DNA of 64,000 nucleotides from Streptomyces sp. NBC_01231 (GCA_035999765.1 CP108521.1:5332001-5396000); one strand, 5' to 3'. Positions 25,065-34,332 are shown, numbered from the stretch's first letter. The notes: generated from the sequence alone by a model not told the origin. Made by a program: numbers and translations.

Positions 25065-25132
25065 CTTTCACCAGGTTGGTTCAAGCGCGTTTCGGGATAG
25101 AGGGGACTTCCAAAAAACTGGTGAGCGAGCCG

Positions 25133-25483
25133 TCACCGAGCGCGTGCCGCACTGTCGCGCTTCGGGCCGCGTTGGGCGGCGCCAGCCTCGACCCGCCGCT
25201 CCCAGTCGGCCAGCAGCACGGCGCCCTTGTCGGTCAGTCCATCGATGCGCCAGGCGCCTTCATGCTCGGCGTCGCCCTCTTCGAGCCAGGTGACGTGCCA
25301 CAGGCCCTGCTCCTCGAAGGAGCGGATGTCTTTGGCGTTCCAGACGGCCTGGCCTTCAGGCATCTGGAAGCGGCCCGTGCCGGAGCGGCTGGCGACGTAT
25401 CTCAGACGCTCCGCCCCGCTCTTCCAGAGCTTGCGTTGCGTCCCTTTCTCGTCCGTCCAGTTCATCCCGACGCGCGTAGCCAT
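25133..25483 (-). CDS. Hypothetical protein at the end of the type VII block
   Basis: 116 residues from the start at 25483 (MATRVGMNWTDEKG); the longer start at 25507 would overlap the upstream gene. Trp-rich ('WNAKDIRSFEEQGLWHVTW'), no signal peptide, C-terminal Ala/Arg tail. Family not recognised. It is the last gene of the minus-strand series running from 32866, 14 bases after the upstream lipoprotein stop, so it is probably co-transcribed with it. Confidence 0.65.
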   Translation of the reverse strand: MATRVGMNWTDEKGTQRKLWKSGAERLRYVASRSGTGRFQMPEGQAVWNAKDIRSFEEQGLWHVTWLEEGDAEHEGAWRIDGLTDKGAVLLADWERRVEAGAAQRGPKRDSAARAR

Positions 25484-25496
25484 GGCCCGCCAACTT

Positions 25497-26159
25497 TCAG
25501 ATCGCACTCGGAATGTCGGGATTGTTGGTGCACGGGAGACCGTCCGCCAACTTGCGTGCGAGCTCGGCAGTCATCTCGCGCAGAAGCTTGGAGTCAAAGT
25601 CGGGGACGTTCTTGACCTCGGTCTCTACTTCCAGTGGCAGTTCTGCTTCCTGGGACCGTTGGGATCCCTTGATCCTGCACGGGACCACTGCGGTCAGGTG
25701 CAGGCCACCGTCCTCGCGTTTGACGTGGATGCCATTTCTCAAGGAAATCCAATCACCGCCCGAGTCCATACCGGACTTAATGTCCTTCGGTGAATCAACG
25801 GACCAGCTCACGTAGGAATTGAATCGCTTTCCTGTTCCGTCGATACCGAGGTCGCAAGGTTGGCTGGCGTTCGAGTAGTGTGCCTCGCTACCCGGCTCCC
25901 AGGATTTTGCAATGCTTGCTCGGTTGGACAGCAACTCATCAACTGGCGTGAGCTCGTTCAGGACGGTCAGAGTGCCACTGCCCATCTCGTCCTGTAGTGC
26001 ATCGATCCTGCTGGATCCGAATAGATCATTGCACGCGCTCCAGCCCTTCGGGGCGTCGCTCCTGTATCGGCTGGATTCCTCGCCTCCGGAGCAGGCGGAA
26101 ACCATGACAGCGGAGACAATCATAGCCAGGGCTGCAGGAGCCCTATTGCTACGCCTCAC
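25497..26159 (-). CDS. Predicted lipoprotein of the type VII block
   Basis: 220 residues from GTG 26159, with GGAGGGG five bases upstream. The signal peptide ends 'VSAC' with lipobox Cys near residue 21. The mature domain has scattered cysteines ('WSACNDLF', 'QPCDLG', 'VVPCRIKG', 'LPCTNN') that could form disulphides. Unrecognised family, possibly paralogous in layout to the next lipoprotein (signal, Cys-rich globular domain, helical C-terminus). Base use is clearly AT-richer than the neighbours outside the block. It may be a surface partner or immunity-type factor for the WXG-like protein, which is inference. Confidence 0.75.
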   Translation of the reverse strand: MRRSNRAPAALAMIVSAVMVSACSGGEESSRYRSDAPKGWSACNDLFGSSRIDALQDEMGSGTLTVLNELTPVDELLSNRASIAKSWEPGSEAHYSNASQPCDLGIDGTGKRFNSYVSWSVDSPKDIKSGMDSGGDWISLRNGIHVKREDGGLHLTAVVPCRIKGSQRSQEAELPLEVETEVKNVPDFDSKLLREMTAELARKLADGLPCTNNPDIPSAI

Positions 26160-26321
26160 TGTGCCCCTCCGAAGTGATCGGCGATGACGTATCGTGGCCC
26201 GGCAGGGCGTGCCGGGAGAGAGCAGTCGGCAACGAGGCACATAGGCAAACCGTTCCGGAATGCTTTGAAGAGTTAACGGTATTTGGTGAATCGCCAGTCC
26301 ATTGGCCCGGCTGACAAGCAA

Positions 26322-26861
26322 TTAGGCGCAGTTCAGAGTCTTCACGGCGGCGGGGAAGTATGCGCGCATGAACTTGTCGATGTCCTTCCGGTGGCTCTCA
26401 TCCATCAGTTTGATCTGCGGAAACTGGAGGGTGAGTGTGAAGTGCTCACCGCCCTTGGTCTTGCACGGAGTCGTCGAGATCGCCCCGTTGGTTCCAACTA
26501 GGGTCTTGTACGTGAAGTCAATGCTGCGAGGGTTCGCGACGCCAGAGACCGAGCCGGTATCTTTCGCCAGGTACATCAGGTCGGGTGCGCTTTCGTCCCA
26601 TGAGAAGCGGAACCGGATCACCACGTCGTCCCCTGACAGAGCCAAACAGGGTGCTGTGATCGCTTCGGATCGATCTACCCTGTCGTATTCGTGCCAGTCG
26701 TCGGTTGACGTCACGAGAGGGCGCGCCAGGTCGGGGTTAATGCGGGTCCCGCAGATCGTCTTCGGGATTTCTTGATCAGCGGAGTTACTGCAAGACGTCG
26801 AAAACGCTGACAATGTCAGCAAAATTAGGAGCCGGAGGCCAGTGCGAGTCATTGGGTTCAC
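26322..26861 (-). CDS. Predicted lipoprotein coupled to the WXG-like protein
   Basis: 179 residues from GTG 26861, which overlaps the stop of the upstream 687-residue gene by four bases (GTGA); GGAGGAAAG precedes it. The signal peptide ends 'FSTSC' (lipobox Cys about 24). The mature domain contains 'ICGTRINPDLARPLV', a conserved-looking 'TTPCKTKGGEHFTLTLQFPQ', and ends in Asn-Cys-Ala. Family not recognised. Translational coupling to the WXG-like gene argues the two act together at the cell surface. Confidence 0.78.
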   Translation of the reverse strand: MNPMTRTGLRLLILLTLSAFSTSCSNSADQEIPKTICGTRINPDLARPLVTSTDDWHEYDRVDRSEAITAPCLALSGDDVVIRFRFSWDESAPDLMYLAKDTGSVSGVANPRSIDFTYKTLVGTNGAISTTPCKTKGGEHFTLTLQFPQIKLMDESHRKDIDKFMRAYFPAAVKTLNCA

Positions 26862-28921
26862 TTCTGCTTTCCTCCAGAAACCCCTGTCGCATGCGCGATT
26901 CCGTCTTCGGCGAAACCACTGATCATCGACTTGGCGTTGAGGTCCGAAGTGCTACTGCCCTGATGTGTCTTGGTCCACTCTTCTGCGAGAGCCATCAGTT
27001 GGCTGTTCCTCGCATCGTAGACCTTGATGTTTTCGTCGGTCTGCTTGTCGTCCAACCTCTTCTGCTCATCCGCGAGCCACGCGTCCGTGACGAGGTCGAA
27101 CCCCGTTTGCACCTCTCCACTGACCACAGGGATGTAGCCGATGGCCTCGTCGAAGAGAGGTTTGGCCCCGAACTCGGCAGTCTTAGGATCCCCCTGTGCC
27201 TGAATGCGTGCTTCCTCCAGGAAACCGACAGCCCTGCCGGCGCGGATCAGAGAGTCGGTGGATTTCGAATCGTCCGCGTGGATGTCGGCCACCATCGCCT
27301 GATTCAGCCCGCCGTTCAGCGTGGCATAAGCGTCCTCGTCCTTGGACACTTGCTTAGCGATCTCGAAGAGTTTGGTCTGGTCCAGGGGGGAGTCGTGGAT
27401 GTCGATCTCACTCATGGACGCGTGCACCGTGTCGCCCCGGTTGACGAGGATGTTCGCCATGGGCTCCCTCAAGGACGCCGGCATGTCGTCTCCGCTGTCG
27501 GCCATGTACGTGAAGGCCGACTTGAAGACGGCGTTGCTCGGTGCGCTGTGCTTGACGTAATGCGCGTTCTCGTCCGACGGGTCGATACCGGTCGCAGCTG
27601 CCTGCAGGGCCGCGCCGAAGCCCTTGCGGTCGTCGGCGTCCAAGCCGGGTGAGTACGTGGAGACCTTCGGGCCTTCTCGCTCATGGAGGGTGACGTCCCA
27701 GTCGCGCTCTTTCATGAGGTACTTCATCCGGTCATCGGAGTTGAGGTAGCTCGCCGCCGCGTCAGGGTCGTGGCTCATGATGCCGAGCATGCCGTCGACC
27801 GGGTCGTTGGCGAACCAGCCGCCCTTCTTACCGCTGTATTCGCCCTTCAGCTGCCAGATGTCCGAGTCCTTCTTCTCCGCCGCGATCATGTCGTCGGTGA
27901 GGTCCGCGAGCATGCCGGGCGCGTACCCGTGGCCCTTCTCCATGAGGGTGACGAGGGACTGGTAGCCGACGGCCTTGTCGAGGCGGGCGCCCTGAGCGTC
28001 GGTGGCATGACGTTCGACGCCAGCTTTCTGCATGTCTTCGCGCCAGTCCTTGTACCAGCCGGACTTGGTGTTCTTGGTCGCTGTGGCGAGTGAGTTCGCC
28101 AGGCCCGTCTCGATCGTGGAGTAGTCGCGGACTCGGTCCCCGCCCCTGACGTGGATCAGGTCGTTGAGCTCGTTCGTCAGCTTGATCGTGCCGTTGGCGC
28201 CCAGTCCGTTCAGGAGTGTTTGTGAGAACGCGGGGTTGTCGCTGTTGTCGCGGAAGAGGCGCTCAAGCTCGGCGAGTTCCTTGTCCGAAAGCCGATCCCC
28301 CTTGCCGAGCTTCTTCAGGGCCTCCTCGGCCGCCTGCCCCTCGTACTTCTCGATGTCCTTCTTCGCCTCGCCGTTGAAGCCCTTGCCGCCGGCGATGATG
28401 CTCGAGTCGATCACCACGGACTTGAGGGCGATCTCGACGCCCGCGTCCGCGTCTCCCACGTCCCGAACCGCTTTGTTGATTCGCTCCTGCCACGACTGTG
28501 CGGCTTCCATGTAGCCGGGGTCATGGTGCAGCGCGCTGCGTTCGGCCTGGGCCATCTTCTCGGTGTCGAAGCTGACGACTCCCTGGTCCGACACCTTCAT
28601 GCCCGCGCCGATGGCCTCTTGCCGCGCGGACTTCAGCTTTCCGCGCAGCTCGACTAATTGGGTATGCGCGTCCCTCAGCAATCCTGCGACCGCCTTGGCC
28701 TCCGTCTGCGCGTACTGGAACTCCTTGAGTGTGACGTTGAAGCGGGCGTTGGCCGCCTCGGCGCTGAGACCGTTCCACGCCTTGCCCAGGGAGATGCCGT
28801 GTACGTCCCGCCGGTACGCCTTTTCCTGCTTCTCGAACTCGCCCGCCATGCCGTCCCAGCGGTCGGCCGCAGTTGTGAGTGAGGAGAGGTCGGTGCTCAT
28901 GATCTCGTGATACGTCGGCAT
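26858..28921 (-). CDS. WXG100-like N-terminus, large type VII-associated protein
   Basis: 687 residues. The N-terminal 100 residues are helical with a 'WNGLSAEAANARF' turn, as in WXG100/LXG proteins exported by type VII systems. A long helical region follows ('LKSVVIDSSIIAGGKGF', 'DKELAELERLFRDNSDNP'), and the C-terminal third contains 'GYIPVVSGEVQTGFDLVTDA'. Similar proteins in Streptomyces (some annotated DUF6571-like) sit in strings of secreted ESX-like genes. No catalytic toxin motif is visible. There are two ATGs; MPTYHEI at 28921 is used, and the second (MSTDLSSL, 28900) is equally possible. A two-gene module with the coupled lipoprotein is suggested. Confidence 0.75.
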   Translation of the reverse strand: MPTYHEIMSTDLSSLTTAADRWDGMAGEFEKQEKAYRRDVHGISLGKAWNGLSAEAANARFNVTLKEFQYAQTEAKAVAGLLRDAHTQLVELRGKLKSARQEAIGAGMKVSDQGVVSFDTEKMAQAERSALHHDPGYMEAAQSWQERINKAVRDVGDADAGVEIALKSVVIDSSIIAGGKGFNGEAKKDIEKYEGQAAEEALKKLGKGDRLSDKELAELERLFRDNSDNPAFSQTLLNGLGANGTIKLTNELNDLIHVRGGDRVRDYSTIETGLANSLATATKNTKSGWYKDWREDMQKAGVERHATDAQGARLDKAVGYQSLVTLMEKGHGYAPGMLADLTDDMIAAEKKDSDIWQLKGEYSGKKGGWFANDPVDGMLGIMSHDPDAAASYLNSDDRMKYLMKERDWDVTLHEREGPKVSTYSPGLDADDRKGFGAALQAAATGIDPSDENAHYVKHSAPSNAVFKSAFTYMADSGDDMPASLREPMANILVNRGDTVHASMSEIDIHDSPLDQTKLFEIAKQVSKDEDAYATLNGGLNQAMVADIHADDSKSTDSLIRAGRAVGFLEEARIQAQGDPKTAEFGAKPLFDEAIGYIPVVSGEVQTGFDLVTDAWLADEQKRLDDKQTDENIKVYDARNSQLMALAEEWTKTHQGSSTSDLNAKSMISGFAEDGIAHATGVSGGKQK

Positions 28922-28981
28922 GATTTCCCTGAGAATTCCTCTGAGAAGCGAAGTACTGCTACGACGGTTGGGCGGCTACCG

Positions 28982-29446
28982 TCAGAACCCGTCTAGCGAC
29001 GACGCCTGCCGCACTCTCGACCCCACGGTCAGGTCCGTGCTCTGCAGAACCGTGTTGGCGCTGCGCAGTGCTTCCTTCTCAGAGCCGAGCCGATCCATCA
29101 GGGTCTTCACCTGGTCGCCCCACGTCTTGTGCGCCTTCTTCAGCGCCGGCGAGGTCAGCCAGCCCTCGCCGTCCTTGGCGGCGAACGCCTTGATCGCGGA
29201 CTCGGTGCCCTCATCCGCCCATCGGCCCGCTTTGCTCGTATCAGGCTCGATGTGCTGCTCGATCGCGTTCGCGGCGGCCTTCTTCTCAGCGGGAGAGGAG
29301 GCCAGATCCTTCTGACCTCCGCCCAGTACAGGAGGCGGCGTGGTGCTTCCTCCGGAGTCGGCAGGCAGCTGGTTCAGCCGCATACCGACCGACGGCCCTT
29401 CCGCGCTGCCTAAACCTTCTCCCGATCCCGCGCCAACCATCGTCAT
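28982..29446 (-). CDS. Small helical type VII-block protein
   Basis: 154 residues from the start at 29446 (MTMVGAGSGEGLG); the start at 29488 is weaker. A Gly/Ser/Pro-rich N-terminus of about 45 residues precedes a helical domain with 'WADEGTESAIKAFAAKDGEG' and 'WGDQVKTLMDRLGSEKEALR', a pattern like WXG100-type helical hairpins. It probably is a small partner or substrate of the adjacent secreted proteins. It lies between the mycosin gene and the 687-residue protein, all on one strand. Confidence 0.7.
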   Translation of the reverse strand: MTMVGAGSGEGLGSAEGPSVGMRLNQLPADSGGSTTPPPVLGGGQKDLASSPAEKKAAANAIEQHIEPDTSKAGRWADEGTESAIKAFAAKDGEGWLTSPALKKAHKTWGDQVKTLMDRLGSEKEALRSANTVLQSTDLTVGSRVRQASSLDGF

Positions 29447-29523
29447 GCCTCTCCCCGTGCCCCGTCGTACCTCGTGATCGCGCGGCAATCCGCGCGGCGG
29501 AATATCCGCTGCTTATGCGCTGC

Positions 29524-30756
29524 TCATGCGCGTCGGCGCCTGGTTATGGCGAAGCCGGCCAGGGCTGCGACCAGCACTGCGGCACCGACGCCCAGGCCGA
29601 TCCAGAGGCCGGTGTTCCCGCTGTCCTCGGAGGGTGAAGCTGAGGCTTGGGAGTCGGCTCCCTTTGCAGGCGCGTTTCCAGCTTCAGACGCCGAGGCGTT
29701 TGCGCTCGGTGACGCCGATGCCTCCGCGGCTGCGAGGTCCGGGAGGGGATAGACATCCGCCTTGCCAGGGTCGCCCGGGTTCTGCAAGGCGATGCGGGGC
29801 CGGACGATGCCGTAGCCGATGGCGTCGTTGCGCTTCTTGCCGTCCGTGGGGGCGCCGATGGTGTTGAGCATGACGCGGAGGACCTGGTTGTTGGTCCAGG
29901 TGGGGTGCTTGGACCAGATCAGGGCGGCGCTGGCGGAGGCCAGGGCAGTGGCGTCGCTGGTGCCGCTGGTCTCGCACAGGCCGGTCTCGCCTCCGCAGGC
30001 GTGCAGCATGTCCTCGCCCGGTGCGGCCATGTCAACCTGCGGCCCGTATTCGGATACGTCGGTCCTTCGGAGGTCCTTGCCCACTGCCGCGACACCTACG
30101 ACGCCTGGTGTGCCTGCCGGATACATGATCTGGTTGGCCTTGTTTCCATCGTTTCCCGCACCGGCAAAGATCAACGATCCTTTGTCGAGGGCGTATTCGA
30201 CCGCTGCGGTCACCTGCGGTGAACCTCCTGTAGCCGCCTGCGAGATATTGATGACTCTCGCGCCCTCATCGGCGGCGTAGCGGATCGCCGGAGCGAGCAC
30301 TTTGTTGAAGACTTTGTTTCCCACGGCCAGGTTGGCTTCCGTGCCGCTCTTGGGCAGACGAATCGGAAGAATCTTGGAACCAGGGGCCAGCCCGAAGGCA
30401 CCGTTTCCGCCGTCGTACGCTCCGGTTCCGGCGATCAGTCCGGCCATACCCGTGCCGTGGCCGTCGTAGTCGGTGTGTTCGTCGCCGGGCTGGTCTGGGG
30501 CGAGATCCTTGCCCGCGAGGACACGTCCCTTCAGGTCGCCGTTGTTCGGGTCGACACCGGTGTCGATGACGGCGACCGTGATGCCCTTGCCGGTGCTGGT
30601 CTGCCACATCTGCTCGGCCTTCATCGCGTCGAGGAACCACTGCTCCTCACGAGTCGACGCGCTGGCCGGCGTGCCTGCAGTGCCCACCAGTAGCAGGCCG
30701 AGGATCGCCGTGACCGTCGCGCGGCGACCCCTGTGTCGAGTGCTACTGGTACGCAT
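29524..30756 (-). CDS. mycP: Type VII secretion-associated serine protease (mycosin)
   Basis: 410 residues. A signal peptide (about 1-33, 'GLLLVGTAGTPASAS') is followed by a subtilisin-fold domain with catalytic Asp65 (AVIDTGVD), His100 (GHGTGMAG) and Ser267 (GTSDATALAS). After a Ser/Ala/Pro-rich stretch a C-terminal TM helix ('LWIGLGVGAAVLVAALAG') and an Arg-rich tail anchor it in the membrane with the protease outside. Mycosins process ESX substrates and stabilise the secretion machine. No EccB/C/D/E gene is in this window, so this is a substrate-and-protease cluster served by a system encoded elsewhere, or a derived one. Confidence 0.93.
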   Translation of the reverse strand: MRTSSTRHRGRRATVTAILGLLLVGTAGTPASASTREEQWFLDAMKAEQMWQTSTGKGITVAVIDTGVDPNNGDLKGRVLAGKDLAPDQPGDEHTDYDGHGTGMAGLIAGTGAYDGGNGAFGLAPGSKILPIRLPKSGTEANLAVGNKVFNKVLAPAIRYAADEGARVINISQAATGGSPQVTAAVEYALDKGSLIFAGAGNDGNKANQIMYPAGTPGVVGVAAVGKDLRRTDVSEYGPQVDMAAPGEDMLHACGGETGLCETSGTSDATALASASAALIWSKHPTWTNNQVLRVMLNTIGAPTDGKKRNDAIGYGIVRPRIALQNPGDPGKADVYPLPDLAAAEASASPSANASASEAGNAPAKGADSQASASPSEDSGNTGLWIGLGVGAAVLVAALAGFAITRRRRA

Positions 30757-30785
30757 GAACTTCGCTCTCTTCGTTCCCGGATACG

Positions 30786-32345
30786 TCAGTCGATGACCGG
30801 CGGGACGGCGGGGCGGATGCCCTGTCGCCAGGTCTCCTCATCCTCGACCACGCCATATGGTCGCCCGTTGCCGTTGCCGTTGCCGTTGCGCGTTCTGTTC
30901 GCCGGAGTCTGGTGAGAAGCAGAAGCGCCAGATCCGCCGCCCCCGTGCCGCTCGCTCTGGCGCCCGGCGTTGGACGTGCCGCCTACGACACCGCGACCCG
31001 CTGTGCCGGGACTCGCTGGGGTGCCTGGGGTGGCCGGTCTGGCCACCGCCGCTCCCGTACGTCCTGGCTGCTGCGGACGGGGGCTCCCCGCACCGTCGTT
31101 CGGGAGCTGACGGCCGCCGATGACGCCGCCGTTCGAGGCCGAGGGACGACGACCAGGTGTCAGGTTCTGCTGGCCGGCTGCACGACCGACTTGGTTTGTC
31201 GAACCGGCGGTTGGGCCCATCGGTCCACGCGGGGCCGTCCCCTCGCCGCCTACGACGGTTCCGCGCGGGATGCCCATCGACTTGCCTGGAGACTGGGGCA
31301 ACGCGCGACCTCCGACGACACCGTTGCCGTTTCCGCCGCCGCCTCCTGGCATCCGTACGGGATTCGCCGTTGCCCCTTGCCCAGACTGGAAGGGCATCCG
31401 GCCCACGCCAGAAGCCCGCCCTTGCCCTGCCGGGGTGTTGACCGGGGTGCCGAACGCCGGAGGAGTCGTGCCGGTCTGAGGCGTCGGACCACCACCCTTC
31501 AGCTGGTCCGGGCTGGGCAGGGTTTCCGGCACACCATGCGGGGACTGTGTACGCGAAGGCAGCGTGTCTACGGAGTCGATGCCCATCCGTGTGGGCTGAT
31601 CCACGTCCAGCTGCGGACGGCGTTCAGGCGAGGGCACGCTTGAGGACTGCCGCGGGTCGGGAGCGCCCGCAGAAGCTGCGGAAGGGCTTCCGGAATGAAG
31701 GGGCGCCACCGCCGAACTACCAGGACGAGCCCTGTCCACAACGCCGTCGTCAACCTGACGCGCCTCCGGCGGCACAAACGCCTCCGGCGGCGGAGGAAAC
31801 TTAGGCCTCTCCAGCTTCGCCATCTCCGTCGCCGACACCTGATACGACTGCCCCAGCTTCCGCATCTGCGCGGCCGCATCGAGGCGGACCTGCTCCCGGT
31901 TCGCCGTCAGCGCGTCCAGTTCGCTTCGGGACTTGGCGCTCACCGCCGCCGCGTCCGGATCGTTGTGCGCGGACTGCGCCGCCGCGAGGTTCGCCTTCGC
32001 GCCCGGCATGTCGCGGGGGATGGACGTCTGTGCCGTGGCGATCGCCCCCGACGCCTGCCCCAGCCACTTCGCCGCGTCCTCGCTGAAGTCACCCAGCCGC
32101 AGCGTGGAGTTGGCGAGATCGCCGGCCCAGGTGCGGAACGACTGGGCGCCCTCGCCCTTCCACTCCACGTACTGGGGGCGGACCTTGAGGTCCTCGGCGA
32201 TGCTGCGGATCTCCTCGGCCGCCGCGATGAGACGGTCGGCGGCGGCCTGCACCGTCCCGGAGTTGGCCTGATCCAGCCACGCCAGCATCTGCTCGTGGCT
32301 CATGTCCTCGAAGGGCGTGCCGCCCGCAGGTCCCTTGACCGGCAT
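30786..32345 (-). CDS. PPE/WXG-like type VII secreted protein
   Basis: 519 residues. The first about 190 residues are helical: 'AWLDQANSGTVQAAADRLI', 'VRPQYVEWKGEGAQSFRTW' (W-x-G turn), then a second helical pair. This is the outline of PPE- and WXG100-type proteins. Residues about 195-519 are Pro/Gly/Ser-rich with motifs such as 'GVVGGRALPQ' and 'GGVIGGRQLP', and no globular fold. The start overlaps the upstream gene's stop by one base (TGATG). It is 30 bases upstream of mycP. It is the likely substrate whose maturation the mycosin controls. Confidence 0.8.
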   Translation of the reverse strand: MPVKGPAGGTPFEDMSHEQMLAWLDQANSGTVQAAADRLIAAAEEIRSIAEDLKVRPQYVEWKGEGAQSFRTWAGDLANSTLRLGDFSEDAAKWLGQASGAIATAQTSIPRDMPGAKANLAAAQSAHNDPDAAAVSAKSRSELDALTANREQVRLDAAAQMRKLGQSYQVSATEMAKLERPKFPPPPEAFVPPEARQVDDGVVDRARPGSSAVAPLHSGSPSAASAGAPDPRQSSSVPSPERRPQLDVDQPTRMGIDSVDTLPSRTQSPHGVPETLPSPDQLKGGGPTPQTGTTPPAFGTPVNTPAGQGRASGVGRMPFQSGQGATANPVRMPGGGGGNGNGVVGGRALPQSPGKSMGIPRGTVVGGEGTAPRGPMGPTAGSTNQVGRAAGQQNLTPGRRPSASNGGVIGGRQLPNDGAGSPRPQQPGRTGAAVARPATPGTPASPGTAGRGVVGGTSNAGRQSERHGGGGSGASASHQTPANRTRNGNGNGNGRPYGVVEDEETWRQGIRPAVPPVID

Positions 32346-32866
32346 CAGATCGAACCTCCGGCGTCGTTGCCGGACGGGCGCTTGGCGACGTCGTGCCGGC
32401 CCGTTCGCGCCTGCTCGGGGTCGTAGTTCCCGCCGTAGTGCTTCGTCGTTTCCGCGCTGATCGCCGCCATACGGTCACGGACGTCCAGGTCGATGTTCTG
32501 GTAGCCCTTGTGCGATGCCAGCACGGCGATGGCCATGCCCTCCATGGAGTCGGACAGGAGCTTGGACAGGGTCTCCAGTTCGCCGATCACCGTCTCGTAC
32601 GCGACGTGCAGTCCGGCTGCCTCGGCCCATGCCCCGTCCCCGCCACCGAGCTGGTTGCGTACGAGCCGCTCCTGGCCGAGCTTGTCCGGGCCCGCGGCCG
32701 AACCCTTCAGATCACGGATCAGCTCGTCGACGCGGGTCCGGAACGTCGTGAACGACGACAGTTCGGCGGCCACTTCGCTCGCGGCACCTGCAGCGGCCTG
32801 TGCCATGTTGAACACGTCGAACACCCATGACGGCCCCGCCGTCGCGCCACCGTCACTCGGCAACAC
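32345..32866 (-). CDS. Helical ESX-type protein, first gene of the type VII block
   Basis: 173 residues from GTG 32866, with GGGGGAGG five bases upstream. All-helical, with 'VFDVFNMAQAAAGAASEVAA' and 'LGGGDGAWAEAAGLHVAYET'; no signal peptide. The size and helix-turn-helix hairpin fit an ESX-type partner of the downstream PPE-like protein, as WXG-like proteins export as heterodimers. One-base overlap with the next gene supports a pair. It heads the minus-strand series. Confidence 0.75.
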   Translation of the reverse strand: MLPSDGGATAGPSWVFDVFNMAQAAAGAASEVAAELSSFTTFRTRVDELIRDLKGSAAGPDKLGQERLVRNQLGGGDGAWAEAAGLHVAYETVIGELETLSKLLSDSMEGMAIAVLASHKGYQNIDLDVRDRMAAISAETTKHYGGNYDPEQARTGRHDVAKRPSGNDAGGSI

Positions 32867-33010
32867 CTTGTCCTCCCCCGTACGCCATCAGCAGTCAACG
32901 ACTCATAAGTAACTCTAACTATCGGCAGTGACAGCGGACAGCCAGGGCGTGGCCAGAGCGGGGAGATTCCAGCCAACCGCCGTGAAGGGAACACCGAGAA
33001 GGGAACACCG

Positions 33011-33047
33011 AAGAGGCCGCCCGCACCATGATGGCGGGCGGCCTCTT
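33011..33047. terminator. Bidirectional hairpin
   Basis: Perfect 14-bp arms AAGAGGCCGCCCGC (33011-33024) and its complement (33034-33047), nine-base loop. It follows the stop of the minus-strand LAETG gene at 33112 and ends it before the type VII block. A short GAAGGGAACACCG direct repeat lies just to its left, at 32981-33011. Confidence 0.75.
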
Positions 33048-33111
33048 CAGGTTCAGAACTGCTCAAGCAGTTTCAGGACTGCGTTCAGGACTGCTCAGTC
33101 CACGTCGGCGG

Positions 33112-34047
33112 TCAGGAGCGAGTCGCCTTGCGACGCCGCGTCATGACCACGAGGCCCGCCCCGCCCGCCAGCAGCACCGCCGCGCCGATCGCGATCGGGC
33201 CGGTGTTGCTGTTGGCGCCGGTCTCCGCGAGGTCGTCGCCGCCGCCCTTCGGCGTGGTGGCCGGGGCGGTGGTGGACTCGGAGGCCGAGGGGGTGGGGGT
33301 GTCGGTACCAGGGGTCTCGCCGGCCGGGGGCTCGGTGGCCGGAGGCGTGGTCTCCTCCGCCGGCGTCGAGGGCTCGGGCTGCTCCGGGGTCGTCGCGGGC
33401 GGAGAGGTCGGGGTGGCCGGCGGCTCGGACGGGACCGTCGTGCAGTCCTTCGTGCCGCCGTTCCAGCCCGCGATCAGCTTGTCCTTGATGACCGGGCGCT
33501 CGGGGCCCTTGGGCAGCTCGCCGTGGACGAAGCCGTCCTTGGCGTCGAGCTCGCCGTCGAACTTGACCGCGCCCCGGTACAGGTCGACCTGCGCGAAGCA
33601 GCCCGCGTCCGGAACCGCGATGTCGAGGGACTCGGTCTGCCCCGGCTTCACGGTCACCGTGTCGAAGTCGACGAAGACCTGCTCGCCGGAGGTGTTGAAG
33701 GTGGCGCCGTGGGCGAGGTACGAGGCCAGCGAGGCGGTGCAGGAGGTGGCGTCACCGGCGGTGCGGACCTTGACGTGGACCTTGCCGTCGTCGGTGGGCT
33801 TGAGGTTCTGGTCGTCGACCTTGACCGAGTCGAAGAAGTTCGAGCCGTCCAGGGAGAACTGGCAGCGGTCGGTCCCGGTCTCCGTGCCCGCGCCCGTGCC
33901 GGGCTTGTAGGTGCCGCCGGACTTCCATCCGTCGCCGCCAGGAGTGCCGTGGGCCCAGGAGGTCGGGGCTGAGACGGCGCAGAGGACGAGCGCCGCGGCA
34001 CCCGTCCCCAGCAGGCGGCGCGCGGTGACACGTCTGGCTATGGACAT
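33112..34047 (-). CDS. LAETG-anchored cell-surface protein
   Basis: 311 residues from the start at 34047 (MSIARRVTARRLLG). A signal peptide with a Tat-like RR start ends near 'TSWAH' (residue 31). A beta-rich domain of about 140 residues is followed by a Pro/Thr/Glu linker (about 200-265), then the sortase signal LAETG, a TM helix ('IAIGAAVLLAGGAGLVVM') and 'RRRKATRS'. LAXTG is the signal of Streptomyces class E sortases. Mature domain function unknown; two Cys in 'GCFAQVD' and 'DATSCTAS' may form a disulphide. It ends at the hairpin 33011-33047. Confidence 0.88.
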   Translation of the reverse strand: MSIARRVTARRLLGTGAAALVLCAVSAPTSWAHGTPGGDGWKSGGTYKPGTGAGTETGTDRCQFSLDGSNFFDSVKVDDQNLKPTDDGKVHVKVRTAGDATSCTASLASYLAHGATFNTSGEQVFVDFDTVTVKPGQTESLDIAVPDAGCFAQVDLYRGAVKFDGELDAKDGFVHGELPKGPERPVIKDKLIAGWNGGTKDCTTVPSEPPATPTSPPATTPEQPEPSTPAEETTPPATEPPAGETPGTDTPTPSASESTTAPATTPKGGGDDLAETGANSNTGPIAIGAAVLLAGGAGLVVMTRRRKATRS

Positions 34048-34332
34048 GCGGATCCCATCGGGGTGAGGGGGTGGCAGGTGCTCCACAGAGCACCGGTCTC
34101 GAGAAACACCGGTCTCACTGGTCACATGAATCACGGTGTTCGCACATCGTGGATCTCCCTGCGGAAGCTGTCAACCTGCGGCAATACAGGGATGGTTCAA
34201 AGATCCATCACGATTTCGTCACAGGAGGAATGAACTGCTCCGGACGGCGTTCGAGTTCGCTTTACGGGCAATATGGACAGGTACGTGAATGTCGCAGTGC
34301 CCGCCGTTGACCACCGCCCCGAGGGAGACCGC

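Noticed and set aside
24170..25132. Integrated conjugative element next to the GntR gene
   Set aside because: GntR genes of this type occur in such elements, but no integrase, excisionase, replication gene or attachment repeat was found.
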